The notes beneath the pieces are model-generated. The model searched no databases, was not told where the DNA came from, and saw nothing but the letters and a program-made list of their open reading frames with translations. Positions 9,817 through 21,584 of a stretch of 64,000 bases of DNA are shown piece by piece. Source of the stretch: Maratus speciosus (lineage: Eukaryota > Arthropoda > Arachnida > Araneae > Salticidae). The stretch covers positions 674,892,484 through 674,956,483 of the forward strand of contig OZ010788.1 in the NCBI GenBank assembly GCA_963932465.1. Direction: 5' to 3'. Position numbers and translations under genes: made by a program. The stretch's first letter is position 1, and every line of letters begins with the position of its first letter.

Positions 9817-11877
9817 CCAATTTCTACTACTCCCAAAGTCTTATATTCATTAATATCTTTGCATTTGTTCGTATTATCGTCTTGAATCCGCAACCCTTCT
9901 ACAGTTTCAAGCTGAACTGACATTTTATCATCCTTGTTATTATCCCAAATAGATATGTACATTGCACACACTAAATTATCTACATTAACTTCTTCTGAGA
10001 ATTTGCCGTGAAGTGTCCAACCTAATTTCGTTTCATTCAGAACAAGAGTTGGTGAAATGCGTTTATATTTTCCTGTCATAATTGACCAATAGTAATCGCT
10101 CCCAATCAACAAATCTATTTCATTATCACCATCATCTAAATCATTAGAAACGTCTGATAACTCTATACCCATATTTTTAATTTTTTTATATAACTCAGAA
10201 CTTGGTGCTCGTATTATATCGGAACAGATTCTCTCCGTTTCTAACGCTTCCAGACATATTATATTGTCCGAATTATTGTCTTTTAGGAAAATCTTTACTC
10301 TATTATGATTATCAACAATAGGTTTCTTTCCAGCAAAGGTATGAATTTTTAATGATTCCTGCCCTGTCACCTCTAAATTTAAACGATTAGATAAATTCTT
10401 CCCAATAAATGTTCGCTGTGAAGCGCTATCTAATAATATTCGAACATTAATATTTTGATTCTTTCCAATCATAATTCCTTTCAATGTTTGAAAATAAATA
10501 TATTCATCTGGATTACAACAAAGTGATGAAACTGTTATTTTTTCATATTTCTTATTTTCCTTTCCCCCCGGTTCACGCTCAGTCGAAAGGAGGTCAATTT
10601 CATTTTCATTCGATGATCTTTCTTTTTCTTTTTTGTTACAAAGAGAATTTTGATGCATTCTCGAAAAACAAATTGTGCAACGAATTTCAGTATTTCTGCA
10701 ATATTGCTTCTTATGGAATTTCCGGTAGCATTTAAAACATTTTGCTTGTTTTAATAAAGATTTTTTTCGTTGTTCCAAATTTAAATTACATGAATTTGCC
10801 TCGTGATTTTGAGAACAAAAGGGGCACAGGTTTTCTGCAATTGTATTTAATGTAAGTGCTGAAGGATTTTTAATTTTTTCTTGGTGAAAGTGTTCGGGAG
10901 AATTTTGTCTAAATTTATTTTCATGGGATTTAGTATTTTCAAAACTAATAGAAGTAACATTAATAGTTTTTTCTCGCGCTACTATTTCTCGTTTCAGGAA
11001 TAACAATAAATCATTAACACAAACATCCTTTGTATCGTATTGTTCTCTGTGAAACTGTAATACGAGATCATTCGGTATACATTTATAAATAATGGGTAAT
11101 AATAAGCAACCATACTGGTCTGGCTTCACATCAAGCGCTTCGAGACATCGTATTTGTATAGTTATCTCATCAAATAATTTTCTCAAAGAATGTATGTCAT
11201 TTGATCTTCGTACTGCTTCTAAGTTTAATAATTTGTTAGTGTGCTCGGAAATTAAAACATCTCTTTTCCCAAAACGGTCCTTTAATATATTTATTGCCGT
11301 TACATAATTTTCACTTGTTAATGGAAGCCCATTAATAGCGGCAGCTGCTGAATCAGAAATTAAAGATTTTAAGTAAGTAAACTTTTCAATTTGCTGAAGA
11401 GCTTCATTTTCGTGAATAGCAACTTTAAACTGAGGCCAAAATTCTTGAAATTCGCAAATGTCGCCTGTAAATTTATTTAAAGAAATTCGCGGGAATTTCG
11501 TATTCGACTTTAATTGACTGTCTGATATGGAGGGAGTAGTTACTTTTGGTTCACTCGTGATAGTTGAATTTATGTTTAAATTTTTCAAATATCTACTGGC
11601 TCTAGATTTGCAAGTCACAATAGCTTCCTTATATTCTATCGAAGTTTCTATATCTGTTTCTAAATTATCGGTTTCAATTTCCGATTCAATTGACTCATCC
11701 AATTTTTCTAATGATAATTTGTGTTCAAGTAATGCTTCTAAAGAGTCCAACTATTTCCGGTTTGGAATCACTTTCTTTTTTAATTTCACTATCAATCTTT
11801 TTTATCAATTTCGTTACTGTGGTTCTAATTGATCCGCGTTTTGCTATGTTTCGTTTTAAAACTTCACTTTGATTCAT
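9756..11877 (-). pseudogene. Bel/Pao gag and aspartic protease, frameshifted near its start
   Basis: The natural start appears to be the ATG at 11875-11877 (MNQSEVLKRNIAKRG...), but that frame stops after about 50 codons. The long frame resumes one base off near 11751 and runs 664 codons to 9756, so a one-base shift breaks gag. The long frame holds a Bel-type gag core (about residues 85-260). Three zinc knuckles follow, CX2CX3HX4C at 309-321 and CX2CX4HX4C at 338-351 and 358-371, which in this family bind RNA. Next comes a retroviral-type aspartic protease with ILLDSASQRTFIG (catalytic D441), then the GWTLHG region that normally leads into reverse transcriptase. It ends in unrelated sequence at the deletion junction. 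Gag would form the particle and the protease would cleave the polyprotein. Confidence 0.92.
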
Positions 11878-12011
11878 CTTTATATTCACTCATTCAAAGA
11901 ATTATGTCTTCCAATATATCGTAAGTTTAAGAGAAATTTTAAATAATTTACCCGTTTAATGAAATGCCAGTAGCGTAGTTATCAATTTATATTCCCGGCC
12001 TTATGCACCAG

Positions 12012-12348
12012 TGTGGCGACCGGTTCCGGTTCAGTGGATTTCTTAAATTAACTAACACTATCTTAAAAATAAATCAATTGGCACTTACTCAATTAATTCC
12101 ACGGGATATCAAATTTTCTCTTATTTTAATTGGAAGACACATATTTACATCTATTATACACTATAATACATTTTATTTACAAAAGCGAAACGCGTTCTTA
12201 AAAACAGAATATTCTTTCAACAACACCATCTCGAAGAAAAACAGAGAGAGTGCGCGCGATGAGCCCAGGAGGGGTTACCTTACGTAAACAATAGATCCAT
12301 TGCTGTCCCGTTATCGCCCATTTGGCGTCAAACATATAATTCTCCACA
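12012..12348 (-). repeat. Bel/Pao 5' LTR
   Basis: 337 bases, TGTGGCGACC to TTCTCCACA on the plus strand. On the minus strand it would carry the promoter and the start of the transcript. It is followed on that strand by the tRNA-Gly-like primer site at about 11994-12010. Confidence 0.95.
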
Positions 12349-12353
12349 AGGAT

Positions 12354-12931
12354 CATTGTATTCAGGTTCCTTTTTATACATTTTTAAGAAGCTATAAGTA
12401 TGTAAAATACATATATTTTCTTTATATATGTAAAAGTGAAAGGTCAGATTTTACTTTTAAATGATTAAATTTGTGAAAGGTTTAATTTAGAGCTGGAAAA
12501 AATTTGTAAAAGGCCTATTTTTGAGACAAAGAATTTTGTGAAGGGTCCTTTAAAGGACACAATTTCTTCCTAATCAGATCCCTGGGGAGACACAAAATAA
12601 CTTGGCTACAGAAGAAATTGAACTAACGGCTAGAAGTGCGTTTTCAGTTGTGGTACGTGTTTTTAAATTAAACTATTTTTTAAATATTACTTTGAGTGTA
12701 TCAATTCTATAGATCCTATAAAGGACTGCACAAAAGTTCTCATCTCCATGGAAACTGTTGAACGGAAACTTTCAACTGTGCTGTTTGTTTAACTGAACTA
12801 ACTTTTAACATACTATATAGCATGCATAGATACTATACAGGGTTGCACAAAAACAGATATTTTCTCAAATATTGATGGTAATAACAGAAATTGGGTTTTG
12901 AAATGCAATATGCAGTTTCCAAATTATTTAT
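12354..12931. other. Intron sequence with repeat remnants
   Basis: This is the right flank of the Bel insertion. It continues the AAGGGTCCTTT-type repeat (12460-12560) that was interrupted at 7116. Nothing coding is seen. Confidence 0.4.
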
Positions 12932-14551
12932 AGTATAACCCCACTAATCCAAAATGATTTTACTTTCGAAAATTATACTGGAACTAGGGATGCACCGAAT
13001 AGTGATTTTGGTCGAATGCCGAATATTCGGCCTACAGGCGAACCGAATATTCAGCTAGCCGAATAGTAACTGCTAGGCCAAATACAGAATATTTGGCCAG
13101 TTGAATAGTAACTATTCAGCCGAATACCAAATATTCGGCTTGTCGAATAATTTTATATTTCAAAGTTTAAAGGCATTAAAATGTTAAATTTTAAAGCAGT
13201 TTTACATAATGTTTAAAACAAAAACTTTCATTTTGATAATCAAGAGCTTTTTTCAAGTAAACTTTATGCTGAAAAAAATCTGCTTTGAGTTATTTAAGAC
13301 GAGGATAGTTATAAAACTTTTTTAATTAATAAAATTTTAAATTTCATGGCTTCTTCTGTGAATTAAAACAGATGAATAAAATTTTCTTAAATTCTAAAAC
13401 AAACATTTTAAAATCAAAGAGAAATTGTGAAAAAATTGTACAGGATCATATATTATTTGTCAGGAAGAGACTAAAGTAAAAGTAAATAAATAATACAATC
13501 TATTCAACTTTTATAGGGTGGCAAGTCAGCAAGAATAACTGTTCTTTCTAATTTCCTTTTATTAAGCAAGAAAGTTTTTAAATACATCCTAGATCTGTGT
13601 CTGGAGTGGGCAATCATTTTCAGAGATTGCAAATGTTGTTCTTAAAATCTTAGCAAGAAACAGATTATTTACTGGGCAATGTTCAGGAACTTGCATTTGT
13701 GCATAATTAATTCCTATGAAAATCCTCGAGATTGTTAAGTATTATTTAAGAAAATAAACCAAACAGCAAATAAATAATGTAAAAACATTCTCTTTTATTT
13801 AAATATTCTGAATATCTTCATAAGTTGACAGTTGAACTTATAAGTAGTACAAGGTTTTAAAAATTTTTCGTAAGTAAAAGTATTCGGTTAGCCGAATAGT
13901 TTAATATTCGGCCAAACCGAATATTCGGTAACATGGCCGAATACCGAATAGATACAGAATTTTTGGTGCCCCCCTAACTGGAACAGATTTAAAGAAACAG
14001 AACAGAAAAAATACTCAATAATGTAAAAGTAGAACATTGTCCGAGAATATAAAATGAAAATGTGCAATGCCTTCTCATAGAAGCCATCTTGATAAAATCT
14101 CGAATATCTGTTTATTTGCCAGTCACTATAAAATTATTTTCTAAAATGCAAAAAATATTTAATTCAGATGATAAAAATTTATTTTTCTTTCCAACAGTTT
14201 GATTTCACAAATTAACTACAGAAATGTTTTTTCTTTACCCTTCGTCGACGTGGTGTTTGAGCTAAATATAAATTCGCGATTCCCAACTGCTTGTAATGGG
14301 TTGTTATGTAATTCTTCATTCTGAAGTTCCATTCGATTATTATAAACACTGGGAGTATTAAACAGGAATACTATTTTTTTTTCCGAAAGTCATACCGGAC
14401 CTTAGGATGCAGGATTATAAGATGTTTACTAAGTACTTATAACTTGCATTTTTTATAGAACGCATCTTTTTCTTTTCTATTTTTAATCAGAATTTCGGGT
14501 AATCTGAACTGGCACCGGTCCCAATCAGTTTGAATTAGTGGGGTTCTAGTG
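12932..14551. mobile_element. pogo-like element carrying a nested hAT-like element
   Basis: The outer ends match as an inverted repeat: TAGTATAACCCCACTAATCC on the left and GAATTAGTGGGGTTCTAGTG on the right. Boundaries are approximate because the terminal bases have diverged. The interior has no intact frame. The hAT-like element at 12985-13976 lies close to its left end. Confidence 0.6.
12985..13976. mobile_element. hAT-like non-autonomous element (CCGAATA-rich ends)
   Basis: 992 bases between a perfect 8-bp duplication ACTGGAAC (12977-12984 and 13977-13984). Ends TAGGGATGCACCGAATAG and TTGGTGCCCCCCTA are inverted with mismatches. About 150 bases at the left and 110 at the right are packed with ATTCGGC and GCCGAATA words that could pair across the element. 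No transposase remains. Confidence 0.85.
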
Positions 14552-15263
14552 AATTTAGACATCCTATTTCACCTTAATAAACTGTGAAGTTTTGTTACAG
14601 TATTCTGAAGTGAAAGTGGAAAGTGTTTCATGGAAGTCTTGGAAAGTGTTTCATGATCCATGCTGGATGCATGATTTTTTTTTTCTTGCTTTTAATTGAA
14701 AGTATCCTCAGAATAAAACTAAAAAAAGCCCAAAGGTAGAATGTTAGATAACAACTTCAAGCATCCTATAGAAGATTTATTTTAAAATCTAGAATCAATA
14801 CATATTGAATGTTATTAGGTTAAACCATACTCTCAGTCTCAGGTTTCCCTTCTTACCATTATTTTCAAATATAATCATGAGTTGTGAAAAAAATTTCGCT
14901 ATTTAATTAATTTTTTAACTAAAAGAGAAATAGAAAATATCTCAAATTATGACAAGTTAGATTATTAAAAAGAATCATCATATAATTGATTGGAACAACC
15001 TGAACAGTTTCCTTCCAGTCAATTTCCTTCCTTTCCAATAAACATACATCATAAACAATTAAAACAACCTATTTCCTTTGTCTAACTCCCATACAATGAT
15101 AAATTAATTATTTAAAAAGAGCTTGCAGACTTTTAGCATAGTGTTCCTGTCAAACATTTTTTTTTTTTTTTTTTTTTTAATGCTGCACCTTCCTTTATTT
15201 TATTTTATTTTTGGGGTGGGGGTAAGTGATGATGCACTTCTGCACTTTTCCTGAAAATAGTCT
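14552..15263. other. AT-rich intron
   Basis: No gene is seen. A run of about 20 T lies at 15160-15178. Confidence 0.5.
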
Positions 15264-15672
15264 CAGAGTTTCCACTACACAATTTCAGGAGAGTGCTACA
15301 CCCTTCCTGCCCTTTGATTCACAAAATAGCACCCTCCTTGCCCTCATCCAAAAAATTAGCGAACTTCTTGCACCTTTTCCAAAATATTAGCCCTTACTAT
15401 TTTTTGTTTAAAAAAAAAAAAAATTGCATAGCAAAAACTTCCTCATTGTTGTCTTGAAAAGAGTGACCTGAATTTTAAATGTTAAAAGTGGCTTAACAAA
15501 AAAAAAAAAAAAAAAAACTAAAAAGTGCCTTTAGGAATAAAAAAGAGAGCTTTAAGAATAAAAAAGTCCTCTGTCTTAAGTATTAAAATAGTGCCCTTAA
15601 GAATAAAGAAGTGTCCCTTTTCCACCAGCAGTACGAGCACCCTGTCTTTTTTTAAACCTGTGGGAAACTCTG
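15264..15672. mobile_element. Non-autonomous element, CAGAGTTTCC family
   Basis: Ends CAGAGTTTCC and GGGAAACTCTG are inverted. The left third (GGAGAGTGCTACACCC, CCCTTTGATT, AAATAGCACC) recurs at 38997-39345 (opposite strand), 45461-48612 and 61859-62020. The terminal CAG...CTG resembles hAT ends, but I see no clear 8-bp duplication here. Confidence 0.6.
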
Positions 15673-15758
15673 AAGGCAAACTACCTTTTTTTAAAGTGAA
15701 AAATGAATTCCTCTCATAAAATCATAAGACGAAACACAGTTTTTCATCTTGATTCAAC

Positions 15759-16354
15759 ATAAAACATATAATGTGAACATTAAAAAGTCCACAATTTTAC
15801 TTAAAAGGCGATTAATGTAATGAAAAAGATGTTACAAGTTTAAAATATGCATTTTATTTAAAACTTCTTAGTACTTTCAAGCTCATCATCAAAAACCTTA
15901 ATAACTAAATGTTGTTTATTTATACATATACGTCACTTTGTTTTGAAACTGAGAGAGCCAATAATTATTAGAGTTGAGAGTAGAAGTGACAGTGGCAGTT
16001 TCTTAGATTGAATTTAATTGGAGGAAATATATATTATTATTATAAAATAAACGAAACTGCAATTAATAATAATATTATATATATCCTCTAATTAAATTCA
16101 ATCTAAGAAACTACCACTGCCACTTTTAATTTCAACTCTAATAATTATTGGCTCTCTCAGTTTCAAAACAAAGTGACATATTTGTATAAATAAACAACTT
16201 TCAGTTATTAAGGTATTCTCTGATGATGAGCTTGAAAGTACTTAGAAATTTTAAATAAAATGTATATTTTAAACTTGTAACATCTTTTTCATTATTTTAG
16301 TCACCTTTTAAGTAAGATTGTGGACTTTTTAATGTTCACATTATATATTTTATG
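15759..16354. repeat. Large fold-back element, arms about 280 bases
   Basis: Left arm 15759-16040 and right arm about 16070-16354 are near-perfect reverse complements around a spacer that includes CGAAACTGCAATTAAT. Matching landmarks are ATTAAAAAGTCCACAAT against its complement at the right end, TGAGAGAGCCAATAATTATT against its complement at 16135-16155, and AGATTGAATTTAATTGGAGG near the centre. No coding capacity is seen. A transcript across it would form a hairpin of about 280 base pairs. Confidence 0.85.
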
Positions 16355-16799
16355 AATTCCTCTCTTTTTTATTTTTCATCCTCAAAGTTTTCAGGCAAAT
16401 TTTTACAGAGTAATTTGTTCTTCACCCCTTTTTAAATAATGTAGAATACAGTGAGTTTAGATGCTTATAAAAAGATTAAGAGCAGCATTAGGCAACATAT
16501 TATAAAATTTCTTCCAAACACAGTTGTTCAATATTCTAGAAAATCCAATAGATAATGTACATTGTCATTGCCACCTAGAATACAAAGCCTTCTGGCTGGC
16601 TGGTGACGTCAGTAGCAAGAGGCGAACAATCTGTATATCACATTGATAAAGTAAAGTTTAATATTGCTATGTTATCCTATATAAACCACTAAGCGTTAAA
16701 ACGACCTAATAATAGAATTGTAAGCTTGATTATACATCAATAATTTGCTACTGGCATATAAATTAAACTTTATAACAAAAAAATTTAACATGAAACACA

Positions 16800-18100
16800 T
16801 TTATCATCACTTTTATGTTTGCTGAATTTTCTTGATATCGTCATAAATACTACTAATTTCAAAAATATCTTTTAAATAAAAATATTTTTAACTAAATTGC
16901 TCATTTTAAAATCAAAAGTTGGGTAATCTGAAAAACAGGATTTTTTTTTCTTTTCTTTCTTTCTCTCTCTTGATTTTTTTGACTGAAAATGCAGCAATTT
17001 TTTTTTTTTTTTATTTTTTTTTTAATGTGTAAATATTATGAAGAAATGTTTAAATAATCTTTAATTATTATAAATAAAGCATCATAAAAGAAAAGAAAGA
17101 AAGAACTAGATTGTTCATTTTAAAATAGATTTTTCGGAGGAAAATAGGATTATTTTCTTCCTTTCTTTTCTTTTTTTTTTTTTCCCCCACTTATGTTGAA
17201 AAGGCAGCAAAACCTTTGAAGAAATGTTATTCTTTAATTGTTATAAATAAGGCATGTGAAAAAAACCCCAGCTTTTTCATTTTAAAATCAATTTTTCAAT
17301 ACTCTGAAAAACAGATTTTTTTTTTTTCTTTCTGCCTCGATTTTTTTGCTTCAAGATTCAGTTTAATTTTTGAAGAAATGTTTAAATATTATCTAATTAT
17401 GAAATATGAAATTGATTTGGCGTACTATTTCTATTATTATGTACATATATATATATATATATAACTTCAGCTTCATTACTGAATAGTTTTAACAGAAACA
17501 TATTTATCATTTTTTTTTATGTTTGCTATGCTTTACTGAAATTCTGATAAATAATACCCTTTCAAGTAAAACTATTTTTATTTTCCATAGGGTAAAACAT
17601 TCTTTAATTATTATAAATAATGCATCAGAAAAAAAAAAAAAAAAAAAAAAAAAAAGAAAGAAAGAAAAGAAAAGAAAGAACTAGATTGTTCATTTTAAAA
17701 TCTATTTTTAGGGGAAAAATAGGATTCTTTTCTTTCTTTCTTTTCTCTTTTGTTGAAATTGCTTCAAAACCTTCGAAGAAATATTGTTCTTTAATTAATT
17801 AAATAATTAAGCCAATTTGTAAATTTATTAAAAATAATTTTATACCAAAAGACCAAATATTTCAAAAATACCCTTTTTTTGTGAAAATAATTTTTATTTT
17901 TAAAAAAAATTCTCGTGCAAAATTATTAGAATTTCAATTTATTAAAAATTCTAAGATTGTATTTATGTTTAAATATAATTTTTTTACTTATTTCTGAAAA
18001 GTGATATTTAAATATTTTATTGAAAGACCCTCATTTTGTTCTTTCCTTTTTTTATGAAATGGTTCATATTTTTAACTTGTCTTCATTTATTAAATAATTT
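16800..18100. repeat. Degenerate tandem repeats with poly-T and TTTC runs
   Basis: A module with TTGTTCATTTTAAAATCGAT followed by a long T/C run and AAGAAATGTT...TTTAATTATTATAAATAA recurs near 16900, 17110, 17270 and 17685. It includes pure A and T runs (for example 17631-17655). Frames at 17216-17464 and 17620-17802 are by-products. Confidence 0.6.
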
Positions 18101-19584
18101 TTAGAACTAACAAAGTGTTGTTCCCATCAAGTAGGAGGATGTTTATTATTATAAGACTAGAAATGTAGCCCGTCAAAAATGACGGAAATTCAACTCATGT
18201 GCAAGAATATGAGTTTTCTCGCTTGTTCCGCAGTGATAGATGAAAATAACACATTTTAAGAACGAAACACATTTATGAAAAACTGTGTACAGCAGAAGAC
18301 CACTGATCTGCACAGTTTGGCTCCAAGTGTTATGCAGATTTGAGGCTTTTTTCGGTCATGTCTATTCAATCTTTGTTTACATTTTTTTTTAAATTCATAT
18401 ATTGGACAATTTAGATTGTTGAGCCTTAAAAATAAATAAATAACACACTTGAAGTAAGGTTAAAAACTATTAAATTATCGTATACGATTTCATGAAATGG
18501 TATTATATGGTATTATATGTGTGTGCTTCACGATCTTTGTTACGACGTTGGCGAAATTAGCTGCAACTTGTCATAATCCTAATAGTGTGGGCCGCTATAA
18601 CAAAAAAGTAACCAGTTTTTAGTAAAATTTCTGATATAAAGTTTGTTAAAAACTTGTGTAAAATTGCAGGCCGTTCTCGTGTTATGTCAGTCCAAGGAAT
18701 AATATTTCTAACACTGAAGATTTTCCATGTATATATGGAATTTAGAAAAGCTTCTCCAAATGAAAGGTCCTAAAATGACATTGTAATTCCTCTAACTTCA
18801 AAGTTTAATCGGGCCCTGATGTTGAGTACTGAAATCTAATAAATACAGTTATTTTGAATATTACAACAGAATTAAACAGTTAAACTTATTTAACTTAAAC
18901 CCGCTGTTACTTCCCGATGTTATTTTTTAGTATTAAGAAAGAAAATTATTTAAAATTTTCAAATCATGCATTTATGATTTTTTTCCGTCTTTAATAACTA
19001 AATAATGAAAAAATAGGATTTTGTTCTGAGCTCATAAATATGACAAAATAATGTAACCAAGAGACATTGCAAAATTAAATCTTTGTGATTACAAACCATA
19101 AACAAACGATACAGCCACCATTTTACCTACTATGACGTCATTAGAATATTTCCCATTTGTTGTTGAAGAACTTACTTTGGGAATGATTACCTCAATGATT
19201 TAATATTTTTGACATTTCACGATGAATGAATCACTTGTGTTTGTTTAGGTTTATGGAATGAGATATTAAGCTGTGAACCTAATTTAAATTGAAGTTATCC
19301 AAGGATATATGTATTTTTAATCGAAATTAAAAACAATGCTTTGATCTCGAAATAAAAAGTTTTAGTTTGTATAATTTGTTATTTCTGTTAATTATTTATT
19401 TAGGTACTTTTCCATTATAGCGCATTTTTAAAAAAAGCTTGGCGCGATTCGGGCATCAGAAAGTGAGATATGTTGCGAAAATATATAAACAGCTATGAAA
19501 ACAAATCTAATGAACTTTTATCTTTGTTTATATATGCACTTATATACATAAGAAAAACGTTTCTAAATATATATATATTTTTTT

Positions 19585-19791
19585 GGTACAGATGTCATAT
19601 TCGCCCCATATTGGCGCGATTTTTTTCGGTTGCCAATTTGGCGAAAACATCAACAGCATAAACAACATAATCCGGGTTACCACATCAAACAAAATAACGA
19701 CACTTTGACGCAAGTTAAGTACCTGTTGCCTATATGATATTGGCGACAGAAAAAAATCGCGCCAATATGGGGCGAATATGACATCTGTTCC
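19585..19791. mobile_element. Palindromic MITE (GGYACAGATGTC family), copy a
   Basis: 207 bases; ends GGTACAGATGTCATATTCG and CGAATATGACATCTGTTCC, with a terminal inverted repeat of about 40 bases through CCATATTGGCGCGATTTTTT. It is flanked by the 8-bp duplication ATTTTTTT (19577-19584, 19792-19799), although that is a low-complexity word. Confidence 0.8.
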
Positions 19792-19799
19792 ATTTTTTT

Positions 19800-20135
19800 T
19801 ATATACAAATTACGGCACAGATTTCAGATATGAACCGGGATATACTAACTGGCGCCAAAATGGTGTTATTTTGCCTGCTATGGTAACCCGGCTATTGTTT
19901 TATATTTATTAATAAATTGTTTATTTACTTTTATTTTCTGTTTTTTAATTATATAAACTGCTTTGTTCTATAGTTATTATTCAAACTTTTATTTATTTAT
20001 AGTTATTTCCTTTTCAAAATGATAGCAAATAATTGAAAAATATATAAGTAACTGGTATTCGAAAGCGAGATTTCTGGCAAATTGGCATCATAGAAAAATA
20101 ACGCCAACAACCATGAGTATATGACATCTGTGCAA
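19800..20135. repeat. Partial copies of the GGYACAGATGTC MITE family
   Basis: 19815-19900 shares the middle of the family (TAACTGGCGCCAAAATGGTG, ATGGTAACCCGG). 20040-20135 shares CAAATTGGCATCA and ATATGACATCTGTGCA. Neither has two ends. Confidence 0.5.
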
Positions 20136-20193
20136 AAATTACTTCTGTTTCTTTAGAAGAATGGGTAAATAGCTTTTTTTATATTAAATTGTC

Positions 20194-20407
20194 GGCACAG
20201 ATGTCATATACGCCCATATTGGCACGATTTTTTTTTTTTTTTTTTTGACGCCGATGTCATATTTTCACCGGGTACTTAACTGGCGCCAAAGTGTCGTTAT
20301 TTTGCTTGTAATGGTAACCCGAATGTTGTTTATGCTGTTGATGTTTTCGCCAAATTGGTGTCGGAAAAAAATCGCGCCAATATTGCAATATATATAACAT
20401 CTGTGCC
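20194..20407. mobile_element. Palindromic MITE (GGYACAGATGTC family), copy b
   Basis: 214 bases; ends GGCACAGATGTCATATACG and TATAACATCTGTGCC. Flanks AAATTGTC and AAATTGTA agree at seven of eight bases. It lies in the opposite orientation to copies a and c over its asymmetric middle. Frames at 20257-20540 are by-products. Confidence 0.8.
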
Positions 20408-20979
20408 AAATTGTATACAAATGGGAAAAATTGCTTGTGAGTATGAAGCAGTAAATAGGTTGCCAGAAAATACGTTGGCAAACTTCTTTCTCGCCAAGAA
20501 ACTTTTTTCCGAAGTATTGTACATAAACAATGATTGCTAGAAATGCATTTTTAATTATGATATGCGCTTTTATGTTTCACTACATTTATGCATACTATAC
20601 TGTGTGTATAAATGCTACAGTTCATATGCAGAGCTACACAAAAGAATTCGTAAGGGTTACTGAGTATGAGAGTAAATTACTTAAAGGTGGTTTTCAAAGG
20701 AGTTATGGATTTTTACGCTGAACTGCATTTAGTTTCCTAAGAAATGTTTGTAGAATATAGATAAAATGATATACATGGTCACGCAAAGAATTGGATACAT
20801 AACCGTCTATGGATGATAATATCTGGAAATGTGATTTCAGTAGTTTTAAGAATAGTTTAAATTAAATTTTAGCTAAATAGTGGCATGTAATAACGGTACT
20901 ATTGGCTATGGACGGTAACTGCTGAAATCAATTTTTAAATTTTTTTATGCGTTTTCTAAAATGTTTACTTTGTTATCTT

Positions 20980-21203
20980 GGTACTTCTTAGTTATCCCGT
21001 CGACCAAATTACTGTCGCCAAATTGTAAGATTAATTGTCAATAATGGTTGCCATTAATTAATTAATTGTAAGATTAAATGCCAATAATGGCCAATAAAAT
21101 CATTAATTCGACGTTTTATTTGTATTTTTGTTAATGTTTTACTATTGATTTGGATATTTATATAATTTGGCGAAATTGGTCGACGGGATATCTAAGAAGT
21201 AAC
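20980..21203. mobile_element. Palindromic MITE (GGTACTTCTTAGTTATCCCG family)
   Basis: 224 bases between a perfect 8-bp duplication GTTATCTT (20972-20979 and 21204-21211). Inverted ends GGTACTTCTTAGTTATCCCG and CGGGATATCTAAGAAGTAAC extend through GTCGACCAA. Relatives: about 43539-43839, and a single end at 61349-61373. Confidence 0.88.
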
Positions 21204-21378
21204 GTTATCTTATTTACCTTATTTCCCTAAATAACGAAGTTTTGTTAAAGCATTCAGGATGTGTTGGAAAGTGTTTCATATTCTATGCTTAACGCATGAT
21301 TTTTCTTTCTTCTTTAGTCTTAGTTTGCATTTATTTTATTCTTAATTTTTTAGTCTTATACTGCTTTATAGAAACTTT

Positions 21379-21584
21379 GGCACAGTTGTCATATACGTTA
21401 TCATATATTGGCGCGATTTTTTTCCGATGCCAATTTGGGATAAATATCAACAGCATAAACAACAACATCCGGATTACCATATCAAGCAAAATTACGTCAC
21501 TTTGGAGCCAGTTAAGTACCCATTGTGTATATGACATTGGCGTCAGAAAAAAATCGCGCCAATATGGGGAGTGACATCTGTGCC
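21379..21584. mobile_element. Palindromic MITE (GGYACAGATGTC family), copy c
   Basis: 206 bases between a perfect 8-bp duplication GAAACTTT (21371-21378 and 21585-21592). Ends GGCACAGTTGTCATATACG and GTGACATCTGTGCC. The duplication length suggests a hAT-type mobilising enzyme. Frames on both strands here are palindrome by-products. Confidence 0.88.

Larger units (their letters stand above)
7117..12353 (-). mobile_element. Bel/Pao LTR retrotransposon, internally deleted
   Basis: The element spans 7122-12348 between a perfect 5-bp target duplication AGGAT (7117-7121 and 12349-12353). The two LTRs are 337 bases each and differ at about three positions, so insertion is recent. It is read on the minus strand: the 5' LTR is 12012-12348. 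The primer-binding site just inside it (TGGTGCATAAGGCCGGG) resembles the complement of a tRNA-Gly 3' end, and a purine tract AGGTGGGGAGTG abuts the 3' LTR at 7459-7470. The gag-protease and integrase regions remain, but reverse transcriptase and nearly all RNase H are absent. Internal length of about 4.55 kb is short for Bel/Pao elements. It cannot copy itself and, if it moved in this form, needed enzymes from an intact relative. Confidence 0.95.

Noticed and set aside
20257..21574. Pairs of overlapping frames on opposite strands
   Set aside because: They mirror each other because the MITEs are palindromic.
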